Positions 33,931 through 42,532 of a stretch of DNA of 64,000 nt are shown here, piece after piece; the stretch's first letter is position 1, and each line of letters opens with the position of its first letter. The DNA comes from Maridesulfovibrio sp. (GTDB lineage: Bacteria > Desulfobacterota > Desulfovibrionia > Desulfovibrionales > Desulfovibrionaceae), in NCBI RefSeq assembly GCF_963667685.1, contig NZ_OY763932.1, positions 1-64,000 on the forward strand. Reading direction: 5' to 3'. Under the pieces are notes generated by a model. The model did not search any database. It had not been told where the DNA came from and saw nothing but the letters and a program-made list of their open reading frames with translations. A program made the position numbers and the translations under genes.

Positions 33931-35541
33931 GGTGGTGCAGAGATAAAGATGGATTACGATGAAGAGGACCATCAGGAATGCTGCTCCGGTATGAACCAGA
34001 GAAACAAGATGTTTGCCGTTCATACCCATCAGTTCAGGGGGAATAACTTCGGGGATAAACAAAGCCAGTCCGGATGCAACCAGTACGGGGAACAGCAAGA
34101 ATAGTACGGACAAATAAGCAGTCTGCTGTAAAGGATTCAGACGCTTTGCAGGATCATGTCCGGCCGGATTCTCTTGTCCTTTGTAAATACCCAGCATGTA
34201 GTATTTAGCCTGCGCGAAGCTTGCGGAAATGAAATCCGCACGCGGCAGATACTGCATAAGCTGTCCGCTCAGGATCAGATAGAGTAAATACAGAATCCAG
34301 AGAGCTACAAGTCCCAGTGCAAAGTATGCGTGGGCGGATTGCGCAGCCTCAAAGTCCATACCGATCCCGAAGTGCATGGCGAATCCACTCACAAGCAGAA
34401 TGGCGAACAGGATTGCGTTGATCCAGTGCCAGAGTCTGACAGTAAACGGGAACATAGTAACAGTTTCACCATGAACATGGGTAGCTTTCGAACCCAGCAT
34501 ACGCAGTACCGCATGAACTGCGATCAAAAGCAGCATTGCCATCAGAATCTGGACAAACTTAGCATTCAGCCATGGGGTCTGGGTCACACCAAGTACGTAC
34601 TTATTGTCGAGCAGACGAGCATTCATGAAACCGAGTACGGAGTCAGATTCGCCCATGGACGCTTTGATGGCCTCAGCATTTTTGGCCTTCAATTCAGTGT
34701 CGTTAAAGAGCCCTTTGTCAACCATTGCAAAGGCACGTTGTTCACTGCGGTATTTATTAAGCTTGGTAGTCATGGCGGATGACTTGGAATGGCAGCTCTC
34801 GCAGTTAACTTTGATGTCTTTGACTTCCATGATTACGTGTACTTCAGTCCCCTCTTTTCCACCGTGACAGGCTACGCAGCTGACGGATTCAAAATGCTTT
34901 TCCTTATTGGGCAGAAACCAATGGCCCATCTTCTGGTCGAGCAGTTTTTTATCTGTCAGTTTCTGGTATCCACGCAGATCGGAATGGCACTTAAAGCAAC
35001 GTTCGTTTGTTTCGGCAACAACTGAAGCTATTTCTTCAGTCCTTTCCGGAAGATGGAAAGTATGGGCATCGTGACAGGAAGCGCAGCTGAATTCCTTACC
35101 TTTCTTAACTATGGCTTTGGTATGGTAGCTGTGATCAACCTGCTCGTAGATATCCTTGAAGTAATTGCCGTGGCAGGACTGGCAGTCCTTGGGCTTTTGG
35201 GTTTTGAATTTATGGGGTGCACTTGCAAAAGCGTCTTCAGTTGCACCTTCGTGACAACTTTGGCAGCTCTGCCCGCTATGCACTGAGTTGCGGTAATCCA
35301 CCTCATCAACATGCAGCTGAAGAGTGCGACCCCGGTCAGTTACCCATTTTGCGGTAATCCCAGCATCGCCATGGCAGGAGAAGCATTTCTGATTCTGCTT
35401 CAACGCACCTTGTCGCAACTGGGCGGCCTTTGAGTATAATTGCTCTGAATGGGCGACTGTATCGCCCGCTGCATGGACTACTCCGGCCATAAACAAGGCA
35501 AGAGTCAAGACCAGGCAGACAGAAGCCTGTTTAATAAACAT
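33874..35541 (-). CDS. Seven-haem c-type cytochrome fused to a b561-like membrane domain
   Basis: A 555-residue protein. A signal peptide (1-24) leads into a periplasmic domain with seven CXXCH sites (CFSCH, CQSCH twice, CASCH, CFKCH, CVACH, CESCH). About five membrane helices follow, with His residues in RLWHWIN and HTGAAF/HLYLC placed like b-haem ligands of cytochrome b561/NapC-like quinol proteins. This layout allows quinol oxidation in the membrane and electron passage to periplasmic haems. It lies downstream of the tetrahaem cytochrome and the flavin reductase, so it is the likely membrane electron donor. GGAGG precedes the start. Confidence 0.85.
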   Translation of the reverse strand: MFIKQASVCLVLTLALFMAGVVHAAGDTVAHSEQLYSKAAQLRQGALKQNQKCFSCHGDAGITAKWVTDRGRTLQLHVDEVDYRNSVHSGQSCQSCHEGATEDAFASAPHKFKTQKPKDCQSCHGNYFKDIYEQVDHSYHTKAIVKKGKEFSCASCHDAHTFHLPERTEEIASVVAETNERCFKCHSDLRGYQKLTDKKLLDQKMGHWFLPNKEKHFESVSCVACHGGKEGTEVHVIMEVKDIKVNCESCHSKSSAMTTKLNKYRSEQRAFAMVDKGLFNDTELKAKNAEAIKASMGESDSVLGFMNARLLDNKYVLGVTQTPWLNAKFVQILMAMLLLIAVHAVLRMLGSKATHVHGETVTMFPFTVRLWHWINAILFAILLVSGFAMHFGIGMDFEAAQSAHAYFALGLVALWILYLLYLILSGQLMQYLPRADFISASFAQAKYYMLGIYKGQENPAGHDPAKRLNPLQQTAYLSVLFLLFPVLVASGLALFIPEVIPPELMGMNGKHLVSLVHTGAAFLMVLFIVIHLYLCTTGESIFALVRSMVTGKMKK

Positions 35542-35564
35542 ACGGAATTCCTCCTGATTAATTC

Positions 35565-36044
35565 TTAGGGAACCTGGTAATCAAAGTGGTGGCAGTTTTT
35601 GCAGTAAAACTCAGATTTACCGTGCTCTCTATGACAGGTGTCACAGGGGAGTTCCGTGGCCCAGTGCGGGGAATTATGCGGATTTGGTTCAAGTTTTTCA
35701 GTGCGTTTGGCAACATCTTCCGGAGTGCCGTGGCAGTTGGAACAATTACGGGTATCCGGCGGTGCGGTAGGTGCTTTCACACCGTGGCAAAGTTCGCAGT
35801 TGGCACCGTTCTGGTGAACCTTTTTGTGATAGCTTTTGACCGGAAGTTTGCCGAATACGACATCGTCAATAATGTCAATGGTGAACTGTTTGGTCTTGTG
35901 CTGCTCCATATCAATTTCGGCAACACTTTTTTCTTTTTCAGCCTTATCCTGTGCGCGCAGTGCGTTGGGCGCAAGGAAAATTCCCATTGCAAACAGAAGC
36001 AGAATCGCTCCGAGGGCGAATTTTTTATTATTCTTCATTTTCAT
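35565..36044 (-). CDS. Periplasmic tetrahaem c-type cytochrome
   Basis: About 159 residues from the ATG at 36044, preceded by AAGGA. The signal peptide is hydrophobic (FALGAILLLFAMGIF) and ends near ALRAQ. The mature protein has four CXXCH sites (CELCH, CSNCH, CDTCH, CKNCH) in the pattern of the cytochrome domain of flavocytochrome c fumarate reductases. In Shewanella that domain is fused to the flavin domain; here it is a separate gene beside the flavin subunit. It probably carries electrons from the membrane cytochrome to the flavoenzyme. Confidence 0.85.
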   Translation of the reverse strand: MKMKNNKKFALGAILLLFAMGIFLAPNALRAQDKAEKEKSVAEIDMEQHKTKQFTIDIIDDVVFGKLPVKSYHKKVHQNGANCELCHGVKAPTAPPDTRNCSNCHGTPEDVAKRTEKLEPNPHNSPHWATELPCDTCHREHGKSEFYCKNCHHFDYQVP

Positions 36045-36139
36045 GTCCTTTTTAACTAATAGGGATTCCAAAGGGGCATGGCTCCTTTGGCCGCCTGAGG
36101 CGAAATGCGTTCATCTAAAACACGAATCGCATCAAATTC

Positions 36140-37714
36140 CTAACTCGGCTCATTCCCGGCAACGCTGTTGCCGGCGATACGTCCCATGACCAGGCAGTCG
36201 GTGATTGCACAACTGCCGAGACGGCTTGCCCCGTGGGGACCGCCGGTGACTTCACCTGCGGCATAGAGTCCGTTAATAGGCTTGAAGTTCTGGGAATGAA
36301 GGACATGACCTTTTACGTCGATTTCGACGCCGCCCATGCAATGATGCACTTTGGGCCAGCCGCGCACGGCGTAAAAAGGCGCTTTGACAATGGGAGTTGC
36401 GGTGCTCAGCGGTTTGCCGAATTCGGGATCGTGATTGTCCGCAACGTATTTGTTATAGTTGCTGATAGTTTCGGAGAGCTTGGCAGCCGGGATATTATAA
36501 AAATTAGCTAACTGCTCGATGGTATCAAAACCGTGTACAACCTTGTATTTCAGGCAGCGGTCCAGAGTTGGACACGCTTCTGCGCCTTTGCTGTCGACAA
36601 TGATAATCGGATAATCAGGGTTGCCGTTTGCATCAAGCTTCTTAAGCATAGCATCGGCACGGGTCTTACGGTCTGCAAGTTCGTTTACAAAACGGATTCC
36701 AGTGGAACGCTCAACCATCACGCCGTAACGGAATCCGGACTGAATGTTGAACATGGAAGCAACACCGAATCCCTTTTCGTCCGGGGAAGCCCACGGTCCG
36801 AGCTGGATGAGAGACATCTGTACGGGAACGGCCCCGGCGCGGAAGGCTGCACGCATGGCTTCACCTGTGGCACCGAGTTGGTTGGTACTATCGATCTCAC
36901 CGGCCAGACGGGGGTCCTGAGCAGCACGGAATTTAGCATCCTGACTGAATCCGCCAGTGGCGAGGACGACTCCTCTGCGAGCGCGGAACATGCGGATCTG
37001 TCCACTTTCTTCATCCGGGAAACGGTAACCGTCGCGAGCACGGATGCCGACAATGCGTTCGTCATCGTTGACGATGAAGTCAAGCATTTTGCAACCGGTG
37101 TGCAGGACAACGCCTTCAGCGCGGGCGGTATCCACCAGCGGACGGACAATGCCGGAACCGGAAGCATTATGGCTCAAGTAGGTACGGGCTACGGAGTGCC
37201 CGCCGAGCCATGAAAGTTTGGGCTTGAACACTGCTCCGCACTGGATAACAAAATTGTAGGCATCAATGGAGCCTTCAGCGATTGTTCTGGTTATTTCAAC
37301 ATGGTTGATGCCGCGACCTGCCTTGAGCATGTCTTTAACCATACTATCGATGCTGTCTTTAACGCCTTCTTTTTTCTGCAGTTCACTGCCTGCCACAGCA
37401 AAAAGACCACCGTTAATACATGAGTTTCCGCCCAACACGCGCATTTTTTCAACGACCATAACATCGAGGCCCTTGCGGCGCGCTTCAATGGCTGCGGACA
37501 AAGCGGCAAAACCGCTGCCGATGACCAGAACGTCGAACTCTCCATCCCACTTGGTGGTCGGAAGTTCAGAACGGACCGAAGGGGCTTTTTCACTGGCAAG
37601 ACTGCCGGTAGCACCGAAAAGGACAGCTCCCGCCGCCATAGCGCCTCCATTCATGAGCAGCTTACGACGGGACATCATAGCTGCTTTGCCTTTTGTACCC
37701 TTGGAATCAGGCAT
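36140..37714 (-). CDS. Tat-exported FAD fumarate reductase-like subunit
   Basis: About 524 residues from the ATG at 37714, whose AAAGGAG site lies 9 bases upstream; an ATG at 37723 is too close to that site. A Tat signal (MSRRKLLMNGGAMAAG) precedes the FAD-binding start FDVLVIGSGFAALSAAIEA and GGNSCINGG. Near the C-terminus are HHCMGGVEID, GLYAAGEVTGGPHGASRLG and AITD, matching flavocytochrome c/urocanate-reductase type enzymes with their active-site His and Arg. It should reduce fumarate or a related enoate in the periplasm. The exact substrate is not fixed by sequence. Confidence 0.85.
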   Translation of the reverse strand: MPDSKGTKGKAAMMSRRKLLMNGGAMAAGAVLFGATGSLASEKAPSVRSELPTTKWDGEFDVLVIGSGFAALSAAIEARRKGLDVMVVEKMRVLGGNSCINGGLFAVAGSELQKKEGVKDSIDSMVKDMLKAGRGINHVEITRTIAEGSIDAYNFVIQCGAVFKPKLSWLGGHSVARTYLSHNASGSGIVRPLVDTARAEGVVLHTGCKMLDFIVNDDERIVGIRARDGYRFPDEESGQIRMFRARRGVVLATGGFSQDAKFRAAQDPRLAGEIDSTNQLGATGEAMRAAFRAGAVPVQMSLIQLGPWASPDEKGFGVASMFNIQSGFRYGVMVERSTGIRFVNELADRKTRADAMLKKLDANGNPDYPIIIVDSKGAEACPTLDRCLKYKVVHGFDTIEQLANFYNIPAAKLSETISNYNKYVADNHDPEFGKPLSTATPIVKAPFYAVRGWPKVHHCMGGVEIDVKGHVLHSQNFKPINGLYAAGEVTGGPHGASRLGSCAITDCLVMGRIAGNSVAGNEPS

Positions 37715-37792
37715 ACACTTCATCTCCTTTAAAATTGTACTCTAAGTCTCAGTGGACAGCACAGTTTCGTTGCCACAGTCCTCCAACCGTGA

Positions 37793-38134
37793 TTACAAGG
37801 CAACGTCACCCGCAGGTCCGCTGGCAAGCTCCCTGAGGTCTTCGAAGTCAGCTGATCCGAGAAAACGGCGTTGTTCCACACCGGAGAAGAAAAGCAAAAA
37901 GGTCGGACTTCCATCCAACTTCAGATTCTTCTCAAAGTACGCACCGTATGCGGGATTCAAAATCGCACAGGTCACACGCCTTGCAGCAGATTGCGCAAAG
38001 TCCGCAAGGATCTGCATCTGCCTACTCGAGATCAGGTCATCCGAAAGATACCCTACAACCAATAGTCCCATGCTTTTCTCAAGCAAGGCTTCGTACTGGT
38101 CGGGAGTCAGCATTTTACATCTGTTGAGAGTCAT
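37793..38134 (-). CDS. Thioredoxin-fold protein lacking CXXC
   Basis: A 113-residue cytoplasmic protein. The segment VVGYLSDDLISSRQMQILADF sits where a thioredoxin active site would be but has no cysteine pair. KLDGSPTFLLFFSGVEQRRFLG carries the cis-proline strand of the thioredoxin fold. It is the first gene after the sigma-54 promoter and 70 bases ahead of the reductase gene, so it belongs to the operon. It may be a chaperone for maturation of the exported enzyme, like HyaE/HupG proteins; this is inference. Confidence 0.65.
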   Translation of the reverse strand: MTLNRCKMLTPDQYEALLEKSMGLLVVGYLSDDLISSRQMQILADFAQSAARRVTCAILNPAYGAYFEKNLKLDGSPTFLLFFSGVEQRRFLGSADFEDLRELASGPAGDVAL

Positions 38135-38157
38135 GATTCACGCTCCTACGTCCCGTA

Positions 38158-38173
38158 AGCAGTTCGCGTGCCA
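38158..38173 (-). promoter_or_regulatory. Sigma-54 promoter of the reductase operon
   Basis: On the minus strand TGGCACGCGAACTGCT matches the sigma-54 consensus with GG and GC at the required 10-base gap. It lies 24 bases upstream of the thioredoxin-like gene; the expected start is near 38146. A GGAG site precedes that ATG. Confidence 0.75.
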
Positions 38174-38278
38174 CAATTTTAAAGTAAACATAACCTATCA
38201 ATTTTTAAGATTTTATATTTAAACAAGATTACAAACAAATCGTCTTAAACGCTTTGTTTGTTCTATATTTCACACAAA

Positions 38279-38361
38279 GTGTAATGTGTAATATTACACT
38301 AATTTTTACACTTACGTTACACAATACATGTAACAGACAATTCGAACATGTCAAAGTGTAA
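38279..38361. promoter_or_regulatory. GTGTAA/TTACAC array, likely enhancer sites
   Basis: Six copies of GTGTAA or its complement occur at 38279, 38286, 38294, 38306, 38317 and 38356. Two form the perfect palindrome GTGTAATATTACAC (38286-38299). The array lies about 105-205 bases upstream of the sigma-54 promoter, the normal range for activator binding, and just downstream of the sigma-54 activator gene. The 11-mer TCAAAGTGTAA at 38351 recurs at 40001. Confidence 0.65.
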
Positions 38362-38377
38362 AGACCAGTATTGTTAT

Positions 38378-39901
38378 TTATGATTCAATGATCCCTGCTT
38401 TTTTCATCCAGCGATAAAGTGTCGGGCGACTTATACCGAGAATTCGAGCTGCCCGGGCTTTCTTCCATTCTGCCTGCTCCAAAGCATCAAGCACCTTCTG
38501 CTTATCAAAAACATTCCGCGTAGAAGAGGAGTCAGAAGTTACAGCAGGAGCCGCAGATTCCTGCCGGCGAACTTGCTTCAGCTCTAAATTATCACAAAAA
38601 CAATTGAAATTATCTCTAAAATTCTGTGGAAGATGAATGAACTGTAATACCTCGTCAAGACACAGAATAGCCGCATACTCAATGCAATGCCGCAACTCAC
38701 GAACATTCCCCGGCCAATCGTACTTAACAAGAGCGTCCATGAATTCAGGTGAGATGGCTTTTATGGAGCGCCCCAACTCATTATTAAAAGTATTCATAAA
38801 ACTTTCCGCCAGCAACGGAATATCTTCACGACGTTCTCTAAGCGGGGGGAGCTCTATCTGAAATACATTAAGCCTGTAATACAAGTCCTTGCGAAAGGAA
38901 CCGTCCTTAACTTTTTGCACCAGATCGGCGTTTGTGGCGGTTACCACTCGCACATCAGCTTTGCGCGGCTTGGAGCTGCCAACGCGTTCGTATTCCTTAT
39001 ATTCTAAAAAACGCAATAATTTAAGCTGAATGGACAGAGGTAAATCTCCAATTTCATCAAGAAAGAGGGTTCCACCTTCAGCCGCGGCAACACGCCCTTC
39101 AGACTCACGTGAGGCTCCGGTAAAGGCTCCGCGGACATGACCGAACAATTCACTTTCCAGCAGGGATTCAGACAAAGCCGCGCAGTTCACCTTCACAATC
39201 CTTTTCTCCGCCCTGCCTCCAGTGTAATGCAATGCATCGGCAATCAATTCCTTACCCGTACCGGATTCACCGGTAATCAGCACGGTCGTGCCAATGTCCG
39301 AAAGACTATGCACCAACGTAGCCACCCGCTTCATGGAATCGCTTTGACCGACCATATTGTTGAGTAACCTGCGGTCTTCCAGTTGTTGTTCCAGAACCGC
39401 AAGACGGGTCATATCTTTAATAACCAGCACGACACCGCCGAAACTGTGTTCCCCGGTACGCAAAGGCGCTGCATTAAGCTCCAGCTTACACTCCTTGCCG
39501 TCTGGCGTTTTTGTATTGACCCGGAAATGTGAAGTAAGCCGTCCGAGCTCCAATGTCTGCTGGATTACACTATTATATGGCTTTGCTTTACTCCCGAAGC
39601 ATTCCTCCAGTGTCCGCCCTTTATAGTCGGCTAGAAATCCTCCGTAGAGGGAAAGGAAAGCTGCATTAGCGGAAAGGATGCGTATATCCTCGTCCACAGT
39701 TACAATCGCATCCGGGATGCTGTTAAATGAATTTTCCAGATTTAAACGCAGGCGATATCGTTCATTGATACTTTCCTGGAGTTTCTGTTGAGCAGCTTCC
39801 AGTGTGGTTCTGAGGATGGACTGAAGATTCTTATCACGCACTTCATCAATGCGTTTTAACACATCGGCTATATTTAATTGATTCGGGTCGGGAGTTTCCA
39901 T
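38378..39901 (-). CDS. Sigma-54-dependent PAS-AAA-Fis activator
   Basis: A 507-residue regulator. A PAS domain (about 50-170) precedes the AAA+ domain with Walker A GESGTGKE, the sigma-54 contact loop GAFTGAS and Walker B GGTLFLDEIG. The C-terminal Fis-type helix-turn-helix is ARILGISRPTLYRWMKKAG. It lies directly upstream of the reductase operon, which has a sigma-54 promoter and a repeat array between the two genes, so it very probably activates that operon. The PAS domain may sense redox or a ligand; no cysteine or haem motif is obvious. Confidence 0.9.
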   Translation of the reverse strand: METPDPNQLNIADVLKRIDEVRDKNLQSILRTTLEAAQQKLQESINERYRLRLNLENSFNSIPDAIVTVDEDIRILSANAAFLSLYGGFLADYKGRTLEECFGSKAKPYNSVIQQTLELGRLTSHFRVNTKTPDGKECKLELNAAPLRTGEHSFGGVVLVIKDMTRLAVLEQQLEDRRLLNNMVGQSDSMKRVATLVHSLSDIGTTVLITGESGTGKELIADALHYTGGRAEKRIVKVNCAALSESLLESELFGHVRGAFTGASRESEGRVAAAEGGTLFLDEIGDLPLSIQLKLLRFLEYKEYERVGSSKPRKADVRVVTATNADLVQKVKDGSFRKDLYYRLNVFQIELPPLRERREDIPLLAESFMNTFNNELGRSIKAISPEFMDALVKYDWPGNVRELRHCIEYAAILCLDEVLQFIHLPQNFRDNFNCFCDNLELKQVRRQESAAPAVTSDSSSTRNVFDKQKVLDALEQAEWKKARAARILGISRPTLYRWMKKAGIIES

Positions 39902-39962
39902 GTCAGCTCTTAATTGGAGGTTTCTTCTTTTCTATGAGAGCAAAGAATTTGAGTCAAGGTTC

Positions 39963-39978
39963 AGGCATAATTAATGCA
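39963..39978 (+). promoter_or_regulatory. Possible sigma-54 promoter of the Old Yellow Enzyme gene
   Basis: AGGCATAATTAATGCA has GG and GC at the sigma-54 spacing but differs from consensus elsewhere. It lies 82 bases ahead of the ATG at 40061. A GTGTAA site falls downstream of it, not upstream, which weakens the call. Confidence 0.35.
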
Positions 39979-40000
39979 ACTGCTGTTCCGAAAACAATAA

Positions 40001-40027
40001 TCAAAGTGTAACATTTTACTGTAAAGT
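40001..40027 (+). promoter_or_regulatory. GTGTAA operator copy upstream of the Old Yellow Enzyme gene
   Basis: TCAAAGTGTAA at 40001-40011 is identical to a unit of the array at 38351-38361, and TTTACTGTAAA follows at 40015-40025. It suggests control by the same regulator. Confidence 0.45.
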
Positions 40028-40060
40028 TTTGATTTTAACAATTTCATATTAGGAATAAAA

Positions 40061-41152
40061 ATGAAAACTCTTTTTGAAAAGTGTAAACTAGGTCCGCTGA
40101 ATCTTAAAAACAGGCTGGTCCGCAGTGCCACCTGGGAAAACATGACCACAGAGAACGGACGGATGACTCCCCGCCTTTACGAGATATACAAAACTCTGGC
40201 TGAAAACGAAGTGGGGCTGATCATCACCGGGTACGCCAATGTGGTGGAAGAAGAGCAACCGAACCCGGGCATGATGGGAATTTACGATGATTTTTTCGTA
40301 GCCGACTATCGCAGGCTGACTGACATAGTGCACAAACACGACTCCAAAATTATCCTTCAGATTGCCTATGGCGGCACCAAAACTACTTATAACGTGGGCG
40401 AACGGACGATCTTCGCGCCGAGTAATATTCCCGAGCGAAGCACTGGTACCTGCGGTAAGCCCATGAACAAGGATGAAATCAAGTATATCATCAAAGCTTT
40501 TGCCGCTGCCGGGAAAAGGGCCAAGGAATCCGGGTTTGATGGAGTTGAAATCCACGCAGCTCATACCTACCTGATCAACCAGTTTTTGAGTCCGTATTAT
40601 AATAACCGCACCGATGAATACGGCGGATCACTGGAAAACCGTATGCGTTTCATGGTTGAAATATACGAAGCCATGCGCAAAGAAGTAGGTGCAGACTATC
40701 CTATTCTGGTCAAGCTCACCGCCAGTGAGTTCTTTGAGGGCGGACTGACCTTTGATGAAACCAGAATAATTTGTACCAAGCTGGAAAAAATGGGCGTGCA
40801 AGGACTGGAGATTTCCGGCAACATTCACGGCAAGGCAAAATCCATGGCCGGTAAATTTTATGATGGTTATGAACTAAAAAAACAGGGCTACTTTACCGAA
40901 TATGGCGACATCATCAGCCGCGATGTGGATATCCCGGTTATTACCGTAGGCGGCCTGTCACAACCGGATCATATCGAATCCATTCTTAATAACACAGGGA
41001 TTGAATTTTTCGGTTTGTCTCGTCCTCTGCTTGCCGAGCCTGATTTGTTTAAAAGGTGGAAGGATGGTGATACAAAACGGGCAAAATGCGTGCATTGTTC
41101 CAAATGTCGAAATGAAGATGGAAATTATTGTACCGTATTTAAGGATAAATAG
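40061..41152 (+). CDS. Old Yellow Enzyme-family NADH:flavin oxidoreductase
   Basis: A 363-residue FMN (beta/alpha)8-barrel enzyme. Visible are the start FEKCKLGPLNLKNRLVRSAT, GVEIHAAHTYLINQFLSP with the substrate-binding His pair, NNRTDEYGGSLENR and the phosphate-binding end TVGGLS and GLSRPLLAEP. The C-terminus has four cysteines (CVHCSKC, then NYC), reminiscent of the cluster site in 2,4-dienoyl-CoA reductase-like enzymes, but the second domain is missing. It likely reduces activated C=C bonds. Shared operator sequence with the reductase operon suggests joint control. Confidence 0.85.
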   Translation: MKTLFEKCKLGPLNLKNRLVRSATWENMTTENGRMTPRLYEIYKTLAENEVGLIITGYANVVEEEQPNPGMMGIYDDFFVADYRRLTDIVHKHDSKIILQIAYGGTKTTYNVGERTIFAPSNIPERSTGTCGKPMNKDEIKYIIKAFAAAGKRAKESGFDGVEIHAAHTYLINQFLSPYYNNRTDEYGGSLENRMRFMVEIYEAMRKEVGADYPILVKLTASEFFEGGLTFDETRIICTKLEKMGVQGLEISGNIHGKAKSMAGKFYDGYELKKQGYFTEYGDIISRDVDIPVITVGGLSQPDHIESILNNTGIEFFGLSRPLLAEPDLFKRWKDGDTKRAKCVHCSKCRNEDGNYCTVFKDK

Positions 41153-41613
41153 CGCTTTGATTTTGAAGCGAATTTTTTCTGTCAGCTGAACGAGTGATAC
41201 GTTCTTTGGAGCAGAGGATCGGATGGCGGAGCAATCCCCATACCCTATGTTGCTACAATGGGCCTGAGTATATCATTCCATCGATTTAAGACTTGGGCTG
41301 AATTAAAGACAACCAACCTGAGCTCATTCAGCCGGTAAAAGCGTAACAGAATGAGGCTGGCGAACGCTACTATCTCTAGTCTCAAAAACGATCACGGTTC
41401 CACATTGATTGCAACCTGTTGAGAATAAAAAAGCCCGTGCCTTTCGACACGGGCTTCCTTTTGGGAAATCAATTGTTATTAGGATAGAGGCTCAAATCAA
41501 TCATTAGTGATGTTTGTGACCGTTCCGACCTTAATAACGACGGTGTCTTTGCAGTCACCACTATGCAAGCCATTTTTCATAAGTGGACTTACGTATGAGA
41601 TGTTACCAGCTAA
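41153..41613. other. 461-base spacer
   Basis: Between convergent genes. It holds the terminator at 41427-41456. A minus-strand frame continues past the GGDEF gene's TGA for 38 codons to 41497, ending VVIKVGTVTNITND, which may be an old C-terminus. I see nothing else. Confidence 0.45.
41427..41456 (-). terminator. Intrinsic terminator after the REC-GGDEF gene
   Basis: AAGCCCGTG (41431-41439) pairs with CACGGGCTT (41448-41456) over an 8-base loop. On the minus strand a run TTTTTT follows. On the plus strand the weaker CCTTTT tail could also serve the Old Yellow Enzyme gene. Confidence 0.75.
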
Positions 41614-42513
41614 TCACCCTGCGACCAACCTGTTGCGCCCGTTCTCTTTAGCGCAGTACAGAGCCTGGTCAGCTTTATGGAGCAATTCAGCACCGTTCTC
41701 GCCTTCACACAGCATGGACTTAACGCCAAGGCTGATGGTGATATGATCTGCTGTTCCTGAAAACTCATGCAGTATGTTCAGCTCTTCAACTTTGCACCGG
41801 ATATTCTCCGCTACAGCCAATGCACCATCATTCTCGCATTCTGGCAGCAATACGACAAACTCCTCACCGCCGTACCTTCCAACAAAGTCACCAGAGCGGC
41901 TCAGGCTGGACTGGATGGCTTTTGCTACCAGCCTCAGGCACTCATCTCCTGCCCCATGACCGTAATTGTCATTATATGCCTTGAAGTTGTCTATATCTAT
42001 CATGATCAGGCTAAGGACGCTGCCGTTACGCCGCCCTCTGCCCCATTCCTGCTCCAGAGTCTGGTCGAAACTCCGGCGGTTCGCAATGCCCGTCAGACCG
42101 TCAATCATAGACATATTTTCCAGCATATCAGTACGCTGCTTCAGCTGTAAATGAGTGCGGACTCTGGCCTTTACCACAGGGAGGCTGAAAGGCTTGGAAA
42201 TATAATCGACAGCCCCTAGATTCAAACCAAAAGTCTCATTGTCACTATCACTCATGGCTGTCACAAAAATCACCGGGATACTCATGGTCTGCGGATTCTG
42301 CTTCAAACGCCGACAGACTTCATAACCATCCATTTCCGGCATCATAACATCAAGAAGAATAATATCCGGCGGATCATCGGAAGCGGCAATAGATAAAGCA
42401 TCTTTTCCTCCATTCGCAACCCGCATTCGATACGAACTCTTCAGGGCCTGTACAAGCACCTTAATATTGACGGGTGTGTCATCCACGATGAGGACAGAGT
42501 CTTTATCTTTCAT
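41614..42513 (-). CDS. REC-GGDEF response regulator (diguanylate cyclase)
   Basis: A 299-residue regulator. The receiver (about 1-120) has DD near the start and the phospho-Asp in IILLDVMMPEMDG. The GGDEF domain has an intact active site, GRYGGEEFVV, and an inhibitory RxxD site (RSGD) five residues upstream, so it should make c-di-GMP with feedback inhibition. It follows the 1706-residue hybrid kinase by 19 bases and is its probable output. It resembles PleD/WspR-type enzymes. Confidence 0.92.
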   Translation of the reverse strand: MKDKDSVLIVDDTPVNIKVLVQALKSSYRMRVANGGKDALSIAASDDPPDIILLDVMMPEMDGYEVCRRLKQNPQTMSIPVIFVTAMSDSDNETFGLNLGAVDYISKPFSLPVVKARVRTHLQLKQRTDMLENMSMIDGLTGIANRRSFDQTLEQEWGRGRRNGSVLSLIMIDIDNFKAYNDNYGHGAGDECLRLVAKAIQSSLSRSGDFVGRYGGEEFVVLLPECENDGALAVAENIRCKVEELNILHEFSGTADHITISLGVKSMLCEGENGAELLHKADQALYCAKENGRNRLVAG

Positions 42514-42532
42514 ATTAACTAACTACTTTATT

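Noticed and set aside
41497-41580. 27-codon minus-strand frame MKNGLHSGDCKDT past the GGDEF gene stop
   Set aside because: Weak ribosome site and no recognisable family; it may be an old C-terminal extension, so it is only mentioned in the spacer entry.
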